A model generated the notes under the pieces. That model did no database searches. It saw only the letters and a list, made by a program, of their open reading frames with translations, and was not told where the DNA came from. A stretch of DNA of 64,000 nt, from assembly GCF_046630445.1 (NCBI RefSeq), contig NC_092333.1:97562001-97626000 (forward strand), given 5' to 3'. The translations under genes were made by a program, and so were the position numbers. Position 1 is the first letter of the stretch. Each line of letters begins with the position of its first letter. This DNA comes from Rutidosis leptorrhynchoides. Taxonomy: Eukaryota; Streptophyta; Magnoliopsida; Asterales; Asteraceae. Positions 26,281 to 38,527 of the stretch are shown here, piece after piece.

Positions 26281-26683
26281 CTTTTCATTAATCACCATAT
26301 GTGCTTTTCATTAATCACCATATGTGCTTTTCATTAATCACCATATGTGCTTTTCATTAATTACCATATGTGCTTTTTCATCATATATCCTTTTCACCAT
26401 ATGCGCTTTTCATCATATGCGCTTTTAATCATATGCGCTGCACTTTTAATCATATGCGTTGCGCTTTTCATCATATGCACTTTTCATCATATGCGCTTTT
26501 AATCATATGCGCTGCGCTTTTTCATCATATGCGCTTTTTATCATATGCGCTTTTAATCATAATATGCGCTTTTTATCATATGCGCTTTTAATCATATGCG
26601 CTGCGCTTTTCATCATATGCGCTTTTTATCATATGCGCTTTTAATCATATGCACTGCGCTTTTCATCACATGCGCTTTTCGGT
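26281..26683. repeat. Two-phase tandem repeat (23 bp, then about 16 bp)
   Basis: Four 23-bp units CTTTTCATTAATCACCATATGTG (written here as CTTTTCATTAATC + ACCATATGTG; starts 26281, 26304, 26327, 26350), then about twenty 15-18-bp units of the type CTTTTMATCATATGCG, many with a GCGC joint. Each unit contains the palindrome CATATG. The array lies between copia protease and integrase, where the GAG-pre-integrase and zinc-binding part would be. Unit length is not a multiple of three, so it is not coding. Confidence 0.9.
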
Positions 26684-26689
26684 GCTACG

Positions 26690-27007
26690 TAGGTATTTAT
26701 CATTTCCGGTTATCATTGACTGATAATCATATCCATTATGATATATATCAGAGAAACTTAACAAATTTCTCTTTGATTTGGGAGAAAACAAAGCATTATT
26801 TATAAGAAAATTTGTACCATTTGGTAACATGAATTTTGCCTTTTCCGTTCCTTTTATCAAGTTTGCAGGACCTGATATAGTATTTATAATTCTTTCAGCT
26901 GATTTCAAATTAATGAAATATTTCTTAGATTTGAGTATAGTGTGTGTGGTACCACTATCTGCAATACATAGGTCTTTACCATTTAATTGTATTTCAGCAA
27001 GATTCAT
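26690..27007 (-). pseudogene. Copia protease, truncated
   Basis: Minus-strand ORF beginning near 27007. LCIADSGTTHTILKSKKYF carries the retropepsin DSGT motif of plant copia elements; FMLPNGTNFLINNALFSPKS and RNLLSFSDIYHNGYD follow as in the protease to GAG-pre-integrase stretch. The frame then runs into the tandem repeat at 26683, so the GAG-pre-integrase domain and integrase zinc finger are lost. No gag frame is visible upstream. Confidence 0.8.
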
Positions 27008-27892
<885 letters not shown>

Positions 27893-29654
27893 TGATGTGT
27901 CAAAACGTAACCTTTAAAAATGTAGACAATATGCTTAACAATTAACACATAATACATGCAACTAAAACCCGATCATGCAGTAACTAGCAAGTAAATTGAC
28001 CAGTTCGATCCACAGGGAGAAGTTTATTTTTGAGATTTTACCACGATTAATTGTTCTAAGAGGGGGGTTTTGTGTTTGAAGTTGTATTTTCGTTTAACGA
28101 AACAGTAGATAAATATAGTAATTAACAAGAATGAGAATGCGGTGTTTACTTCTATGCTTGATAAATGACAGGGATTGTTCTTTTATAATTAAAACTGTTA
28201 TGTAATAGTTACAATAGAGCAGTTTATATCAATTTCACAATTTCTATAAACTTAAGAGCTATGTTTAATCAACAAGATTCTTTCGTGGTTGAATTCACAT
28301 AAAACCTAGTTTACTAAGATCACTCTAAGTAAACTACATGATTGTATATCCTAAATATCATTCAATTAACATCCTATACTCACATATAGGTGGCTAGATC
28401 ACTAGGTGTTGAAGTATAAGCTATGGTTTTTGATAAATTCACATAAACCAAGTCATAACTTACATAATTGAACTAGGATACATGGATGATTACAACTATG
28501 GATCTTTTAAAAGAACATGGTGATTTAGATTTATTAACTAACTAGATTCAACCCGGTTAAACTCACGTGAAACCTAAATTACAACAATCAGTTGAGGTAA
28601 TTTCATAACTATGTTGCTTTGGAACTTATTCAATTACCGAATTAAACACATAACAAAATCACTTAAGTTTATGCATCTAATCGTCTAGATTACTAGGTGT
28701 ATTGAAGTATAGATTGTTTTCCTAGTTAACTCACATTAATAGGTTTGCAATCTATATAATTGAAGTAATAAACTAAACAAGCATAACAATGGTTCTTACG
28801 GTTGAACTAGATAATTTAATCAATCAAACATATATATAACTAGCATAACATCAAGGTATAAAACAATCCCAAGCCATAAATCTTACATTGAAGCAAACAC
28901 ACAAGGCTTTTAGCCAAACATAATCATAGTAGAACTAATGAAACAGTAAATACAATTCGAATTCATGTTTAAGAGATATAGAACAATAGTACCAATAGTG
29001 ATGAATGATCCTAGCTTAATCTTGATGTTGAAAGAGTGGAGATTGAATTGCAGCCTTCCTTCAACCTTGAAAATCGTATTAGAACTGAGGGAAAACATAG
29101 TAGTGAAGGTATATGAAGTATGCAACCAAAGGTTCTCTTAAATAGGCTCAAAAGTTAGGTAAAATGGCCAGAAATTGACCAGATGCGCCGCATCTCTTTG
29201 GGATGCGCCGCATCTCTTTACGTTCAGTAGATTCCAGATCGATTCTTCACTCAGAACTGTCAGCAGGGGAGCAGATGCGCCGCATCTAGGACAGATGTGC
29301 CGCATCTGGCTTGGATGCGCCGCATCCATCTCAGATGCGCCGCATCTGAGGCTGTTTTGGTCCAGAAGTCTTATATGCTCCGCATCTGAAACTGTCGGGA
29401 GTTATTTGGTGCAGAGATGCACCGCATCTAAGAGAGATGCGCCGCATTTGGACCTATTTCAGTGGTTTCGGGCTATTTTACGCATTCAATCTTCGTTTTA
29501 ACTCTGTTTTCGCTGTTGGTCTTCATTTAATCATTCACAATGGACTTTTACAAATATACACGAATTATAATACATACATACAACACTTACATACAAATGG
29601 AACAACTTTGGATCGAAATAACGGCACTAAACATGTATAATTTTGGCGTTATCA
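27893..29654 (-). mobile_element. Athila-like 3' LTR
   Basis: 1762 bp; minus-strand TGATAACGCC ... TTTTGACACATCA. The last 121 bases on that strand match the truncated 5' LTR at 39972-40092 with very few differences. It carries nine copies of a 15-bp palindrome and a TATA box. No ORF of note. Confidence 0.92.
29138..29449 (-). promoter_or_regulatory. Athila LTR promoter: nine palindromes plus TATA
   Basis: Nine copies of AGATGCGCCGCATCT (7-bp arms around one base) at 29435, 29415, 29374, 29333, 29313, 29293, 29273, 29202 and 29181; five are perfect or near-perfect, the others have one or two changes. On the minus strand they end 36 bp before TATTTAA (29138-29144). Spacing between copies is irregular (20-60 bp). 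Regulatory role is inferred from position. Confidence 0.6.
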
Positions 29655-31373
29655 AAATCCCCACAGTTAAACCTTGCTTGTCCTCAAGCAAGACTTACAA
29701 GAAATCGAAATTTACTACAGTAAACACACTTATTTAATTGAGAATAAAAAAAAATGGGAATCACACTCACTCGATATAGTACACAAGATACACAAGTTAT
29801 TTTGGAACACAATAACTCACGCTATATGGAACATACACTCGGGTCACAATATATACACACTCACACTTTTTATTTCACACACGAATCAAACTCACGCGTT
29901 TTGAGTATACACACACCTTTTTAGTACACACACGAAATGAAATCACACCAAAGTCGAAAGGTGGTTTTAAAGTCCACATTTCTTAAAAATTTGGATCCTT
30001 AGGGAAATTGGGACCTTTGCGAAAAACCTTTTATATTTTGAAAATTAGACATGTTAGTTTTTACACTAACAAGTTTTCCGGTTTTAACCTCAAAGTCCGG
30101 TTGAGGGTGACTGAAAACCGATGCCTCAGTCGGCGCTTAGCAAGCTACTCGCCCCCATGATTGAAGTATCATGGAACTTGAAACCGGATGTCCTAAAAAT
30201 GGTTTTACACAATATAGTTCATAAAATAGCATAAGTTTTTAGACAAAACTATATCATGTCCAAATATCATCGGTGAACCATGAGTTTGCACACCTCAATT
30301 TGTTATGGCATATGTATGTTGGCCACAGTCAACATAGATGTGGTTGATCTTTCCAGAGATCATCCATCCGGGGATTAGATTCATTAGTCTTAAAAGCTAA
30401 TTTGCAATGTGCCCCCCATTGTACGAGACAGATCCATCTCATGGTTAGGATAAGTCTGACCACCAAAAACCCTGTTTGATGCTGAGGTGAGGTGGATTTC
30501 CAGCTGATGATAGAGATGACTTTTCAAGATTTTTCGTCAACCTACAGCTGTTCTGGACTACATCTTCTAACATAAGTTAGCAAGTGTGTCATATTGGAAG
30601 ACTTGACTTCCTTCACAATCATTACATAGATGAGCATTAGATTAGATTGTTAGAACAACAAATTACTTGATGATTCTTTTTCATTCAGAATGTGGTATAG
30701 CATGATGATTATATCTTTTATATGACTACTAGTTTTATGATTTTTAACAATATAACAACACTAATTTTGGTGTATACACCTAGTTTTAAAATCTACAAAT
30801 TTTAAACAAAATTTGAATTTATGAAGATAAAATTTTAAAATTTTCACCATTTTAAGCCTTTTTAACCAAAATCAAAAACCCAAAAGAATTTATAACTTCC
30901 TCCCCACACTTGAGTTCATGTATCGCCCTCGTTACATGAAATCAAAAAAATTTAAATTCAAGAGGGTTAAAGAGTGTAAGAGAGTTTATTACTTTCAAGG
31001 TCTAAAACCGAAGTTTACGGGATGATGGCGCTGAACTGAATGCCAGCATAAGAACGTCATCCACTTCTTGCAACCACAAAACAATCACCAATCAAGTATG
31101 TGCTGAACTTACTGTCAGTCTTTGTAAAAATGCAGCATATAGCACAATGATCACCTGTATCAATTCAAACAAAGCAAACATACGATTCACACAAATAAAT
31201 GGGGGTGTACTCCATGTACTAAAAACCCCACTGATAATTATCTAAATTATTCAAATTACAATCATCTAAAATACTATCAAGTTATTACACACCAAGCATA
31301 AAGATAAATTGTTTTTGAAACAAACCAACATCAATCAAACCGTTCACACACTTCACCAATAATCATGTCAACT
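29655..31373 (-). other. Athila-like 3' non-coding region with PPT
   Basis: The purine tract AACTGTGGGGATTT (29668-29655, minus strand) abuts the LTR and is the probable polypurine tract. The remaining 1.7 kb has no supported ORF in either strand. Confidence 0.65.
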
Positions 31374-33692
31374 TCATAAGAATCCCCAAAAAGAGTTACT
31401 TGGGCCAGCTCCGCCTTCATTTTGGTTTCCTGCGTCGTCATCCTGAAATATTGAGGGGTTGTACCCCTGATAAGTTGCTTGAGCAGGGACGACAGCAGTG
31501 TCTTCAGTAGGCGGGTTAGGAGGAGGAGGATAAGGCGCAGGATATGGATCACCCATTCAAACCCATGGTTCGTATGCAGGCCAAGGAGAGGGGGTATAGT
31601 TAGCGGGATCTGCAGCGTATGACACTATCTATTCATGTATCCAATTAAGCTGATTTTGCTGCCCCGCTTGAGTGTACCACGTTCGATCATTCCCTACATC
31701 AATGTAATGTTGCATCTCCCTGTTACCTGTATCGTAGTGATCAATTACCTTTTGGGTGTTTCGATCGTTATGGAGTCGCAAATCTGAAAACTGTCGCGCC
31801 ATGTAAGCCTCCCAATCATTTCCCGGACCGGAACTACTTCCAACATTCGGCTGTGGATCTGGCTGCGGTTGGGGTTGTTCTGGTTGCCTGTTCTCGGGAT
31901 CCACATACCTAGTTAGAAGGCCGTTCGACCCCCTCATCAAAATGTTTGCCCTTGTATAACTTACTCTATCAAAGGCAATCATATGTTTCTCCTCTAACCC
32001 ACTTGTATTGATACGAAAATGTTGGGCAATCCTGGTTACAAACTGGCCGCCCATGATTGGTGTAATCTTTTTCCTTTCTTCGAGAAGGAAAGTGATAATC
32101 ATTCGTGGAATATGAACATGGGTGTGATCCATTATATCGTGAATGTACCAGATATCCAGGTTGGTAACTTTTTCGCTACTGTCTTTTCGACAGTTTATGG
32201 TACTTGAAATGAATCTTTGGACGCATCGATACTGGTAAGTACGTAGCTTGCTACAAGTCTGCTTGCTTGCATTGTATGCGCTATTGCTCATGTCCACCCA
32301 TGCTTCTGAATGATTAAAAGAAGAAACATAGTATATACATTGATTAAAGTAATTTTTCATTAATTGGTGTGGCAACCCTTCATAGATATCCAACGCCTTT
32401 ACAAATTGTAGCAGTGTTAATGTTCGGTCTTGTCCTCCAAGATGAAATCTCATAAACGTACCGGATGTTGGTGACGTGTAATCAACCCTAAGTGAACCAA
32501 CGAATTCTTTGACTAAAAGTGGGTACACTCTTTCTTGCATTCAGAACAGGTTTTCCCATGCATATAATCGATGGCCTTGATACGTTACTCGAAAAAGGTT
32601 GCGAAAATTTTGATATTCGCCGGCTTCTTCTAATGGTGTCCAATCGATATATTTCCCTGGATATACGTCTTTGTGTAGAAGTGCCTTCATCCGTTCATGA
32701 TATTCCGAATGCCTCAAAACTGCATTGATCCATGAATCCGGAGTGGTTAATCCACGGACATTTAATTGCCGGTTGTCAATATCCATTTCTTCTTCTTCAA
32801 CGGCATTTTCTTCCTCACTTGTTTCCTCATCTATAATTGCCGGTGCTTTTTGCTTCTTTGATTTTGGGTTTGATGATGATGCTCTAGTCTACAAAAACAC
32901 AACGAAACCAAACAAACAAAACAACAAACCAAGTTGATTAGCGTTAAAGTTATTCAAAACATCTTTCATATTGAACAAGTCAAAACCATGTAGAACACGT
33001 TATATCGTACGCATTACACAAACTCTCATGTCAAACAAACATGTACTAATATGATTCATAATCTTTATCACTTCATAAGTTCAATCATATCTAGCATAAT
33101 TATTTTCACCAAAACAAGTATATGAAACTATTAGCATTCATCAATAAGCATGTCAAACAATATGCAATCAATGGTTATCATACATTTAGACATTAAAGTC
33201 GACTCAAGCATACAATTTCATCAAAAAGCCTAAGCATAACAAACACTAAGTTAAGGCATATATGAGTTTAGCATAATCAATGAATTGCTTTAATTCCACT
33301 TAGAACACTCACTTAGTCAACAAAAGATAAAATCCCCAATTTAAGAACCCTACAATTCAATAATTTGTGTAATCGTGCAATTCAACTAAGGTTCATGCGG
33401 ATTCGCCAATGTATACTAGTAATTGAACTCTAAAACATCCCAATTTAAACAAGTAATGGTCATTCTTTCGAAATCCCCAAATTCATGAAGAACCCTAATT
33501 TCTAAAGTAAATTTTTGAGCAATTAAGCATGAAATTCGAGCATGAATAAGGATTAGTAACAACAATACAAGCATATAATGACCAAAACATGAAGATTTAA
33601 ACATCCCCACACTTAGAACAAGCTAAATCCGAATTTGAGAATGAAGAACACAAGAACCATGAAGAAATGAAGATTAATCTTACCTTTCTCAT
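31374..33692 (-). pseudogene. Env-position ORF of the Athila-like element, probably split by an intron
   Basis: Main exon 32888-31374, one frame, broken by a TGA directly before the ATG at 32540 and by stops near 31629 and 31557. It starts with a basic stretch (KSKKQK) and a Glu-rich acidic tract, then about 400 residues including LRVDYTSPTSGTFMRFHLGG and RMIITFLLEERKKITPIMGG, then a Gln/Pro-rich tail. The body looks like the ATHILA ORF1-type protein placed after integrase; no signal peptide or convincing membrane segment was seen, so calling it an envelope protein would be unsafe. Upstream, an acceptor (pyrimidine-rich tract ending TTTTTGTAG, exon from 32888) faces a consensus donor AAG|GTAAGA at 33684/33683 three codons after an ATG at 33692-33690; splicing would join the frames in phase 0 across 795 bp. 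Splicing is inferred. Confidence 0.65.
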
Positions 33693-33834
33693 GTTGATAG
33701 ACGGATTAGATGCTCAAAGATGAGTTTAATCGGTTGATTTAGTGTTTAGAGATGAAATCCTTGAGAGAAAATGAGATGAAATTCGGAGTTGTAGGTGAAA
33801 AAATGAATAAAAATGATAAACTCCCGTATTTGTA

Positions 33835-33986
33835 CAAAAAAAATAGGCAGAATCCAACATTCAGACACAGATGCGGCGCATCTGGTGGCCCAAAAGTGGC
33901 GCATGACATATTCTCGGCGCATTTAAAACTGTCGGATTTTTTCTTGTGTTCAGATGCGGCGCATCCAGCCAAGATGCGGCGCATCT
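33835..33986 (-). promoter_or_regulatory. Candidate internal promoter for the env-position gene
   Basis: Three good copies of the LTR palindrome (33972-33986, 33952-33966, 33869-33883, here with GCGGCGC centre because the strand is reversed) and two degenerate ones between them. About 24 bp beyond, on the minus strand, GCCTATTTTTTTT parallels the LTR word GCCTATTTAAG that contains its TATA box. It lies about 150 bp upstream of the ATG at 33692. Confidence 0.5.
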
Positions 33987-34185
33987 GACTCTGTTTTATC
34001 AGTTTTTGCTGTTTTTTCGCGTTTTAAACATTGCGGAAGGTCCGTAAACAACTTGGTTCGTACTAAAGCTCAAAAAATCACTCAATTCACTCAAAACAAT
34101 CAATCCTAAGAAACGAACACACGAAAGGAACTATGTACAATTTGTGAAGTTTATTAACGAGTCGTTCACACGACTCCTTCCCAAG

Positions 34186-35499
34186 CTAATTAGCGTTGGG
34201 GGAGAAGGTGATGTCATCTTGAACCGTGGTATCAACTCCATCAAAATAGAGTTTTAATCGATGACCATTCACTTTAAAAGTATTTCCATTTCCAAACAAC
34301 TCAACATATCCAGATGGAAATGCTTGTTTCACCAAATAAGGTCCCGTCCATCGGGACTTCAACTTTCCGGGAGAAAATTTAAACCGCGAGTTATAAACCA
34401 AAACCTTATCACCGGTTTTAAACTCTTTCACTTCTTTCAATCGGGCATCATGCCACCTTTTCGTTTTCTCCTTATACGAGCTCGAATTCTCGTACGCTTC
34501 TAACCTCAACTCTTCCAATTCATGCATTTGCATGAATCGGTTTTCACCAGCCTTTTCCATGTCTAAATTACAAAGTTTCAATACCCAGTATGCTCTATGT
34601 TCCACTTCAACCGGAAGATGGCACGCTTTACCATATACAAGTCTAAATGGTGTGGTACCGATTGGTGTTTTAAAAGCAGTCCTAAAGGCCCACAACGCAT
34701 CATCTAACTTGCGTTGCCAAATCTTAGGGTTGTTATCAACCGTCTTCTCAAGTATGCATTTCAAGGCACGATTTGTGTTCTCCACTTGACCACTCGTTTG
34801 CGGGTGGTACGAAGTAGAGAAACGATGAGTTACGCCATACTTCTTCAACACCTTTTCAAGAAGGTTGTTGGAGAAATGTGTTCCTCGATCGGATATGAGC
34901 GCCTTTGGGATTCCAAAGTGACGGAAGAGATTTTTCAAGAAGTTCACCACCACCCTAGCATCATTCGCAGGTAAAGCTTTCGCTTCAGCCCACTTAGATA
35001 CATAGTCAACAGCTACTATGATGTACTTGCACTTATGGGAACTTGGAAATGGTCCCATGTAATCGATTCCCCAAATATCAAAGATTTCACAAACTTGGAT
35101 GCCGGTTTGAGGCATCTCATCCTTTTTCGTGATGTTACCCTTTCGTTGGCATGCATTACAAGTCCAAACGAAATTATGGGCATCTTTAAAGATCGTGGGC
35201 CAATAAAAGCCCGAGTCAAGGATTTTTCTTGCGGTGTGGTTTGGTCCGAAATGACCACTGGTGGGCCCTTGATGGCAATGCTCAAGAATTTGTTGAGCCT
35301 CTTTTTCGTACACACAACGGCGAATTATTTGATCCACACCAACACGAAATAGGTCGGGGTGTTCCCAGAAATAGGACTTCAAATCCGCAAAGAATTTCTT
35401 CTTTTGTTGATAAGAAAGTCCTTTTTGAAGAATGCCTGAAGCAAGATAGTTTGCAAAATGGGCAAACCACGGGATTTCAGATTCCTTGTCAACCCTCAT
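34186..35499 (-). CDS. Integrase of the Athila-like element
   Basis: 437-residue open frame, the best preserved pol part. N-terminal zinc-binding region with His74/His76/His83 and the pair C114-x2-C117 (CNACQ); catalytic core D146 (in WGIDYMGPFP), D204 (in LISDRGTHF) and E240 (in SGQVEN), that is a D,D(35)E triad; then the C-terminal GKACHLPVEVEHRAYW block and a basic tail with FSPGKLKSRWTGPYLV. It inserts cDNA into the host genome. It was part of a longer polyprotein: the frame upstream (35602-36603) is the same but separated by stops near 35602 and 35550, so the annotated start is only the first start-like codon after a stop. All catalytic residues are intact. Confidence 0.9.
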   Translation of the reverse strand: MRVDKESEIPWFAHFANYLASGILQKGLSYQQKKKFFADLKSYFWEHPDLFRVGVDQIIRRCVYEKEAQQILEHCHQGPTSGHFGPNHTARKILDSGFYWPTIFKDAHNFVWTCNACQRKGNITKKDEMPQTGIQVCEIFDIWGIDYMGPFPSSHKCKYIIVAVDYVSKWAEAKALPANDARVVVNFLKNLFRHFGIPKALISDRGTHFSNNLLEKVLKKYGVTHRFSTSYHPQTSGQVENTNRALKCILEKTVDNNPKIWQRKLDDALWAFRTAFKTPIGTTPFRLVYGKACHLPVEVEHRAYWVLKLCNLDMEKAGENRFMQMHELEELRLEAYENSSSYKEKTKRWHDARLKEVKEFKTGDKVLVYNSRFKFSPGKLKSRWTGPYLVKQAFPSGYVELFGNGNTFKVNGHRLKLYFDGVDTTVQDDITFSPNAN

Positions 35500-35601
35500 T
35501 ATAGATTCGTCAGGAAATGTGTCCTTGATAGTTGTATCATTGAGTTTTTATAATTCGGGGTTTTCAAGTCAGGATAAATGGTCGGCGGCTAGATTCTCGG
35601 C

Positions 35602-36834
35602 TCATTTCTTGTCACGTATCTCAATGTCAAACTCTTGAAGTAAAAGAACCCAACGTATGAGACGATGTTTTGCATCTAGTTTCGAGAATAAATACCTAAG
35701 GGTCGAATGGTCAGTGTAAACAATGGTTTTGGACAACACCAAATATGACCGAAATTTATCAAACGCATAAACAACCACCAGGAGCTCCTTTTCTGTGGTG
35801 GTATAATTAATTTGAGCTCCCGTTAGAGTTTTGCTCGCATAATAAATTGGACGAAAATGATTATCGGGTCGTTGTCCTAAGACAGCACCTAAGGCATAGT
35901 CGCTCGTGTCACACATTAACTCAAAAGGCACACTCCAATCCGGAGATACGATAATGGGAGCTTGTGTGAGTTTTGACTTTAGAATGGAGAATGCATTCTT
36001 GCAATTAGAATTGAAGTCAAATGGAGCATCCTTTTCAAGAAGTTTGGTCATTGGGCGGGCGATTTTAGAAAAATCTTTGATAAATCGTCTGTAGAATCCC
36101 GCGTGACCAAGAAAGCTTCTAATGGCCTTGAAATTCGTTGGTATAGGTAGCTTAGAGATAACTTCAATTTTAGCTTTATCTACCTCTATTCCCGCATGAG
36201 ATATCTTGTGACCAAGTACAATGCCTTCCTTCACCATGAAGTGGCATTTTTCCCAATTTAGGACCAAGTTTTCTTTCTCACATCGGATAAGCATACGTTC
36301 AAGGTTAAAAAGACACGATTCAAAGGAGTCTCCAAACACGGAAAAGTCATCCATGAAGACTTCCATACAATCCTCTACCATATCATCAAAAATTGCCATC
36401 ATGCACCTTTGAAAGGTTCTGGGTGCATTGCATAAACCAAATGGCATGCGGCGATAGGCAAAGGTCCCAAAAGGACAAGTGAATGTGGTCTTTTCTTGGT
36501 CGTTGGGATCAATTGGAATTTGGAAGTAACCGGAGAAACCATCTAGAAAGCAATAGTACTCTTTCCCCGCTAATCGTTCAATCATTTGATCAATAAAAGG
36601 CAACGGGAAATGATCCTTTCTAGTGGCATCATTGAGACGCCTTTAATCAATACAGACTCTCCAGCCGATAACCGTACTAGTTGGAACGAGTTCATCCTTT
36701 TCATTTACAATAATGGTTGTACCCCCCTTTTTGGGTACTACTTGTACTGGACTAACCCAAGGACTATCGGAGATGGGGTAGATTAACCCGGCGTCAAAAA
36801 GCTTGACTACCTCCTTTTTAACAACCTCTTTCAT
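35602..36834 (-). pseudogene. Reverse transcriptase and RNase H, Athila-like
   Basis: Same frame as the integrase. 36834-36643 holds the N-terminal RT part (GLIYPISDSPWVSPVQVVPK). 36603-35602 holds the rest: the first catalytic Asp in [15 protein letters not shown], the FMDD box (residues 83-86 of this stretch), then the thumb and connection ([20 protein letters not shown]), and RNase H with D232 ([16 protein letters not shown]), E271 ([13 protein letters not shown]) and D298 ([11 protein letters not shown]). A stop between the two stretches, where ATRKDH- like codons are expected, and stops after 35602 break the frame. Key catalytic residues are present. Confidence 0.88.
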
Positions 36835-37212
36835 GTTGGAATTTAGCCTGCGTTATCTTTGTACTACTGGTTTGAAGTCATTCTCAAGGAGAATTTTATG
36901 TGTACAATAAGACGGGTTTATCCCTGGAATGTCGGTCGTTTTCCAGGCTATAGCCTTTTTATGGGTTTTTAAAACAGAGATTAACCTTTCCTTCTCGTTA
37001 CCGGAAAGATGTGAGGCAATAATTACCGGTAATTGAGATGTACCTTCAAGATAAGCATACTCCAAGTGTTTGGGCAGCTCTTTAAGCTCTAGTACGGGTG
37101 GTTTTTCCAAGGAATTCTTTATTCGGAATCTATCTTTATTTCCAATATCTTCTTCCAATATCTTCAAATGATTCCTCGTCCTTGGGAATTTCTTCTTCCA
37201 TGGTCTCATCAC
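36835..37212 (-). pseudogene. RT N-terminal linker, Athila-like
   Basis: Frame shared with RT: ELKELPKHLEYAYLEGTSQL, then PVIIASHLSGNEKERLISVL, then IAWKTTDIPGINPSYCTHKI, the conserved stretch before RT in this group. It overlaps the end of the protease frame by 77 bp in another frame, so a single frameshift lies between about 37136 and 37212. A stop follows VVQR near 36853. Confidence 0.8.
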
Positions 37213-38422
37213 CTGTGACCACTTTCATCAACTCGTCAAAAGCCTCATCAATATTGAAATACTCACTTTCACTTACCGGGGCAAACCCCGAGATATCAAT
37301 TTCAAGTAGCTCCAGCAATTCATCCTCAACACAAAGATTTATAACATCAATTTGAAAACAAGAGTCATCGGTGGAAGTGGGTCTTTTCATGGCTTTGTCA
37401 ATATGACAAATTATTCTCTCGTTTCCCACACCTAGACTTAATTGTTCTTTTTGGACATTAATGATAGCATCTGCGGTGTTAAGGAAAGGACGTCCTAAAA
37501 TGATAGGAACTTTTGTGTCCTCTTGCATTTCTAGAATAACAAAGTCGACGGGAAAGATAAGTGAGCCAACTTTTACAAGAATATCCTCGGCTATACCTAT
37601 GGGAGTATCAAATAATTGATTTGCTAAGCGAATACCCATCCGGGTTGGTTTCAAGTTTCCTAAGTCAAGTTTCAAATATAATGAGTAAGGCATTAGGTTA
37701 ACACTTGCACCTAGGTCGGCTAGTGCATCGTACACTACCGAATCACCCATCATACATGGGATGATAAAACTACCCGGATCTTCCAATTTTGGAGGTACAT
37801 TTTGCTTTTTCAAGATGGCTGAACACTCCTCATGGAGGAATGTGGCCGAAACATCGTGGTATTTACCCTTCGAGGATATGAGATCTTTCAAAAACTTCCC
37901 GTAATGGGGCATACCCTTAAGAACCTCCGCGAGTGGCATGTTAATGCTGATTTGCTTGATCATATCCGCAAATTTTTGATATTGGCTCGCGAGTCTGTCT
38001 TTCTTCAATGCTATTGGGTATGGAATAGGTGCCTTATACACCTTCACTGGTGGTTCTTCACTTTTCTTCGATATGACCTCTGGTGGATCATCTTTCTCTT
38101 GTTCTTTTTCAACATGCTCATCTACATCAACAGGTACCTGCAAAACAGAAGGAGACAAAGAAACTTTCGGGGACTTAAAGGTCTCCGGGTTAGTGGTTAA
38201 ACCACTTCTAGTAGTTATAGCATTTACATGCTCATTCCTTGTTTGATTGTTACCGAGATTCACTTGAGTATTTGAGGGGAGAGCACCAGGTGGTCTCTCT
38301 GCTAGTAACTGTGAGATCCTTCCAACAACCCTTTCTAAATTCTGAATCGTAGCTTGTTGATTTCGAATTTGCTGAGTTTGAAGTTCCGCATTTTGCTCGT
38401 GTTTAACCATAAAATCTCTCAA
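37136..38422 (-). CDS. Gag C-terminus and protease, Athila-like
   Basis: 428-residue open stretch. The N-terminal third is a Gln-rich predicted coiled coil (QTQQIRNQQATIQNLERVVG) followed by AITTRSGL, a word typical of the gag-protease junction in Athila-like proteins. The retropepsin domain is in the middle: YDALADLGASVNLMPYSLY, with the active-site motif reading DLGA where most gypsy proteases have DSGA or DTGA, then VPIILGRPFL. It continues the gag frame of 38528-39796 after several in-frame stops, and is followed by a frameshift to the RT frame. Confidence 0.82.
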   Translation of the reverse strand: MRDFMVKHEQNAELQTQQIRNQQATIQNLERVVGRISQLLAERPPGALPSNTQVNLGNNQTRNEHVNAITTRSGLTTNPETFKSPKVSLSPSVLQVPVDVDEHVEKEQEKDDPPEVISKKSEEPPVKVYKAPIPYPIALKKDRLASQYQKFADMIKQISINMPLAEVLKGMPHYGKFLKDLISSKGKYHDVSATFLHEECSAILKKQNVPPKLEDPGSFIIPCMMGDSVVYDALADLGASVNLMPYSLYLKLDLGNLKPTRMGIRLANQLFDTPIGIAEDILVKVGSLIFPVDFVILEMQEDTKVPIILGRPFLNTADAIINVQKEQLSLGVGNERIICHIDKAMKRPTSTDDSCFQIDVINLCVEDELLELLEIDISGFAPVSESEYFNIDEAFDELMKVVTGDETMEEEIPKDEESFEDIGRRYWK

Positions 38423-38527
38423 AAGATCTTCTAAACCGGATTTCTTCTCGGGTTGTGGTTATACATGAGCTTATGGTTGTGGTTGTGGTTGATTGTGTTG
38501 GAAATTATTTTGGTAATTTCGTGGAGG

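Noticed and set aside
26370-26805. Overlapping ORFs with repeated HHMRF/SYALLII peptides
   Set aside because: They translate the 16-bp minisatellite; unit length is not a multiple of three, so every frame repeats.
29181-29449. CRISPR-like array of short palindromic repeats
   Set aside because: Repeats are 15 bp, spacing is irregular, the setting is a plant LTR promoter, and there are no cas genes.
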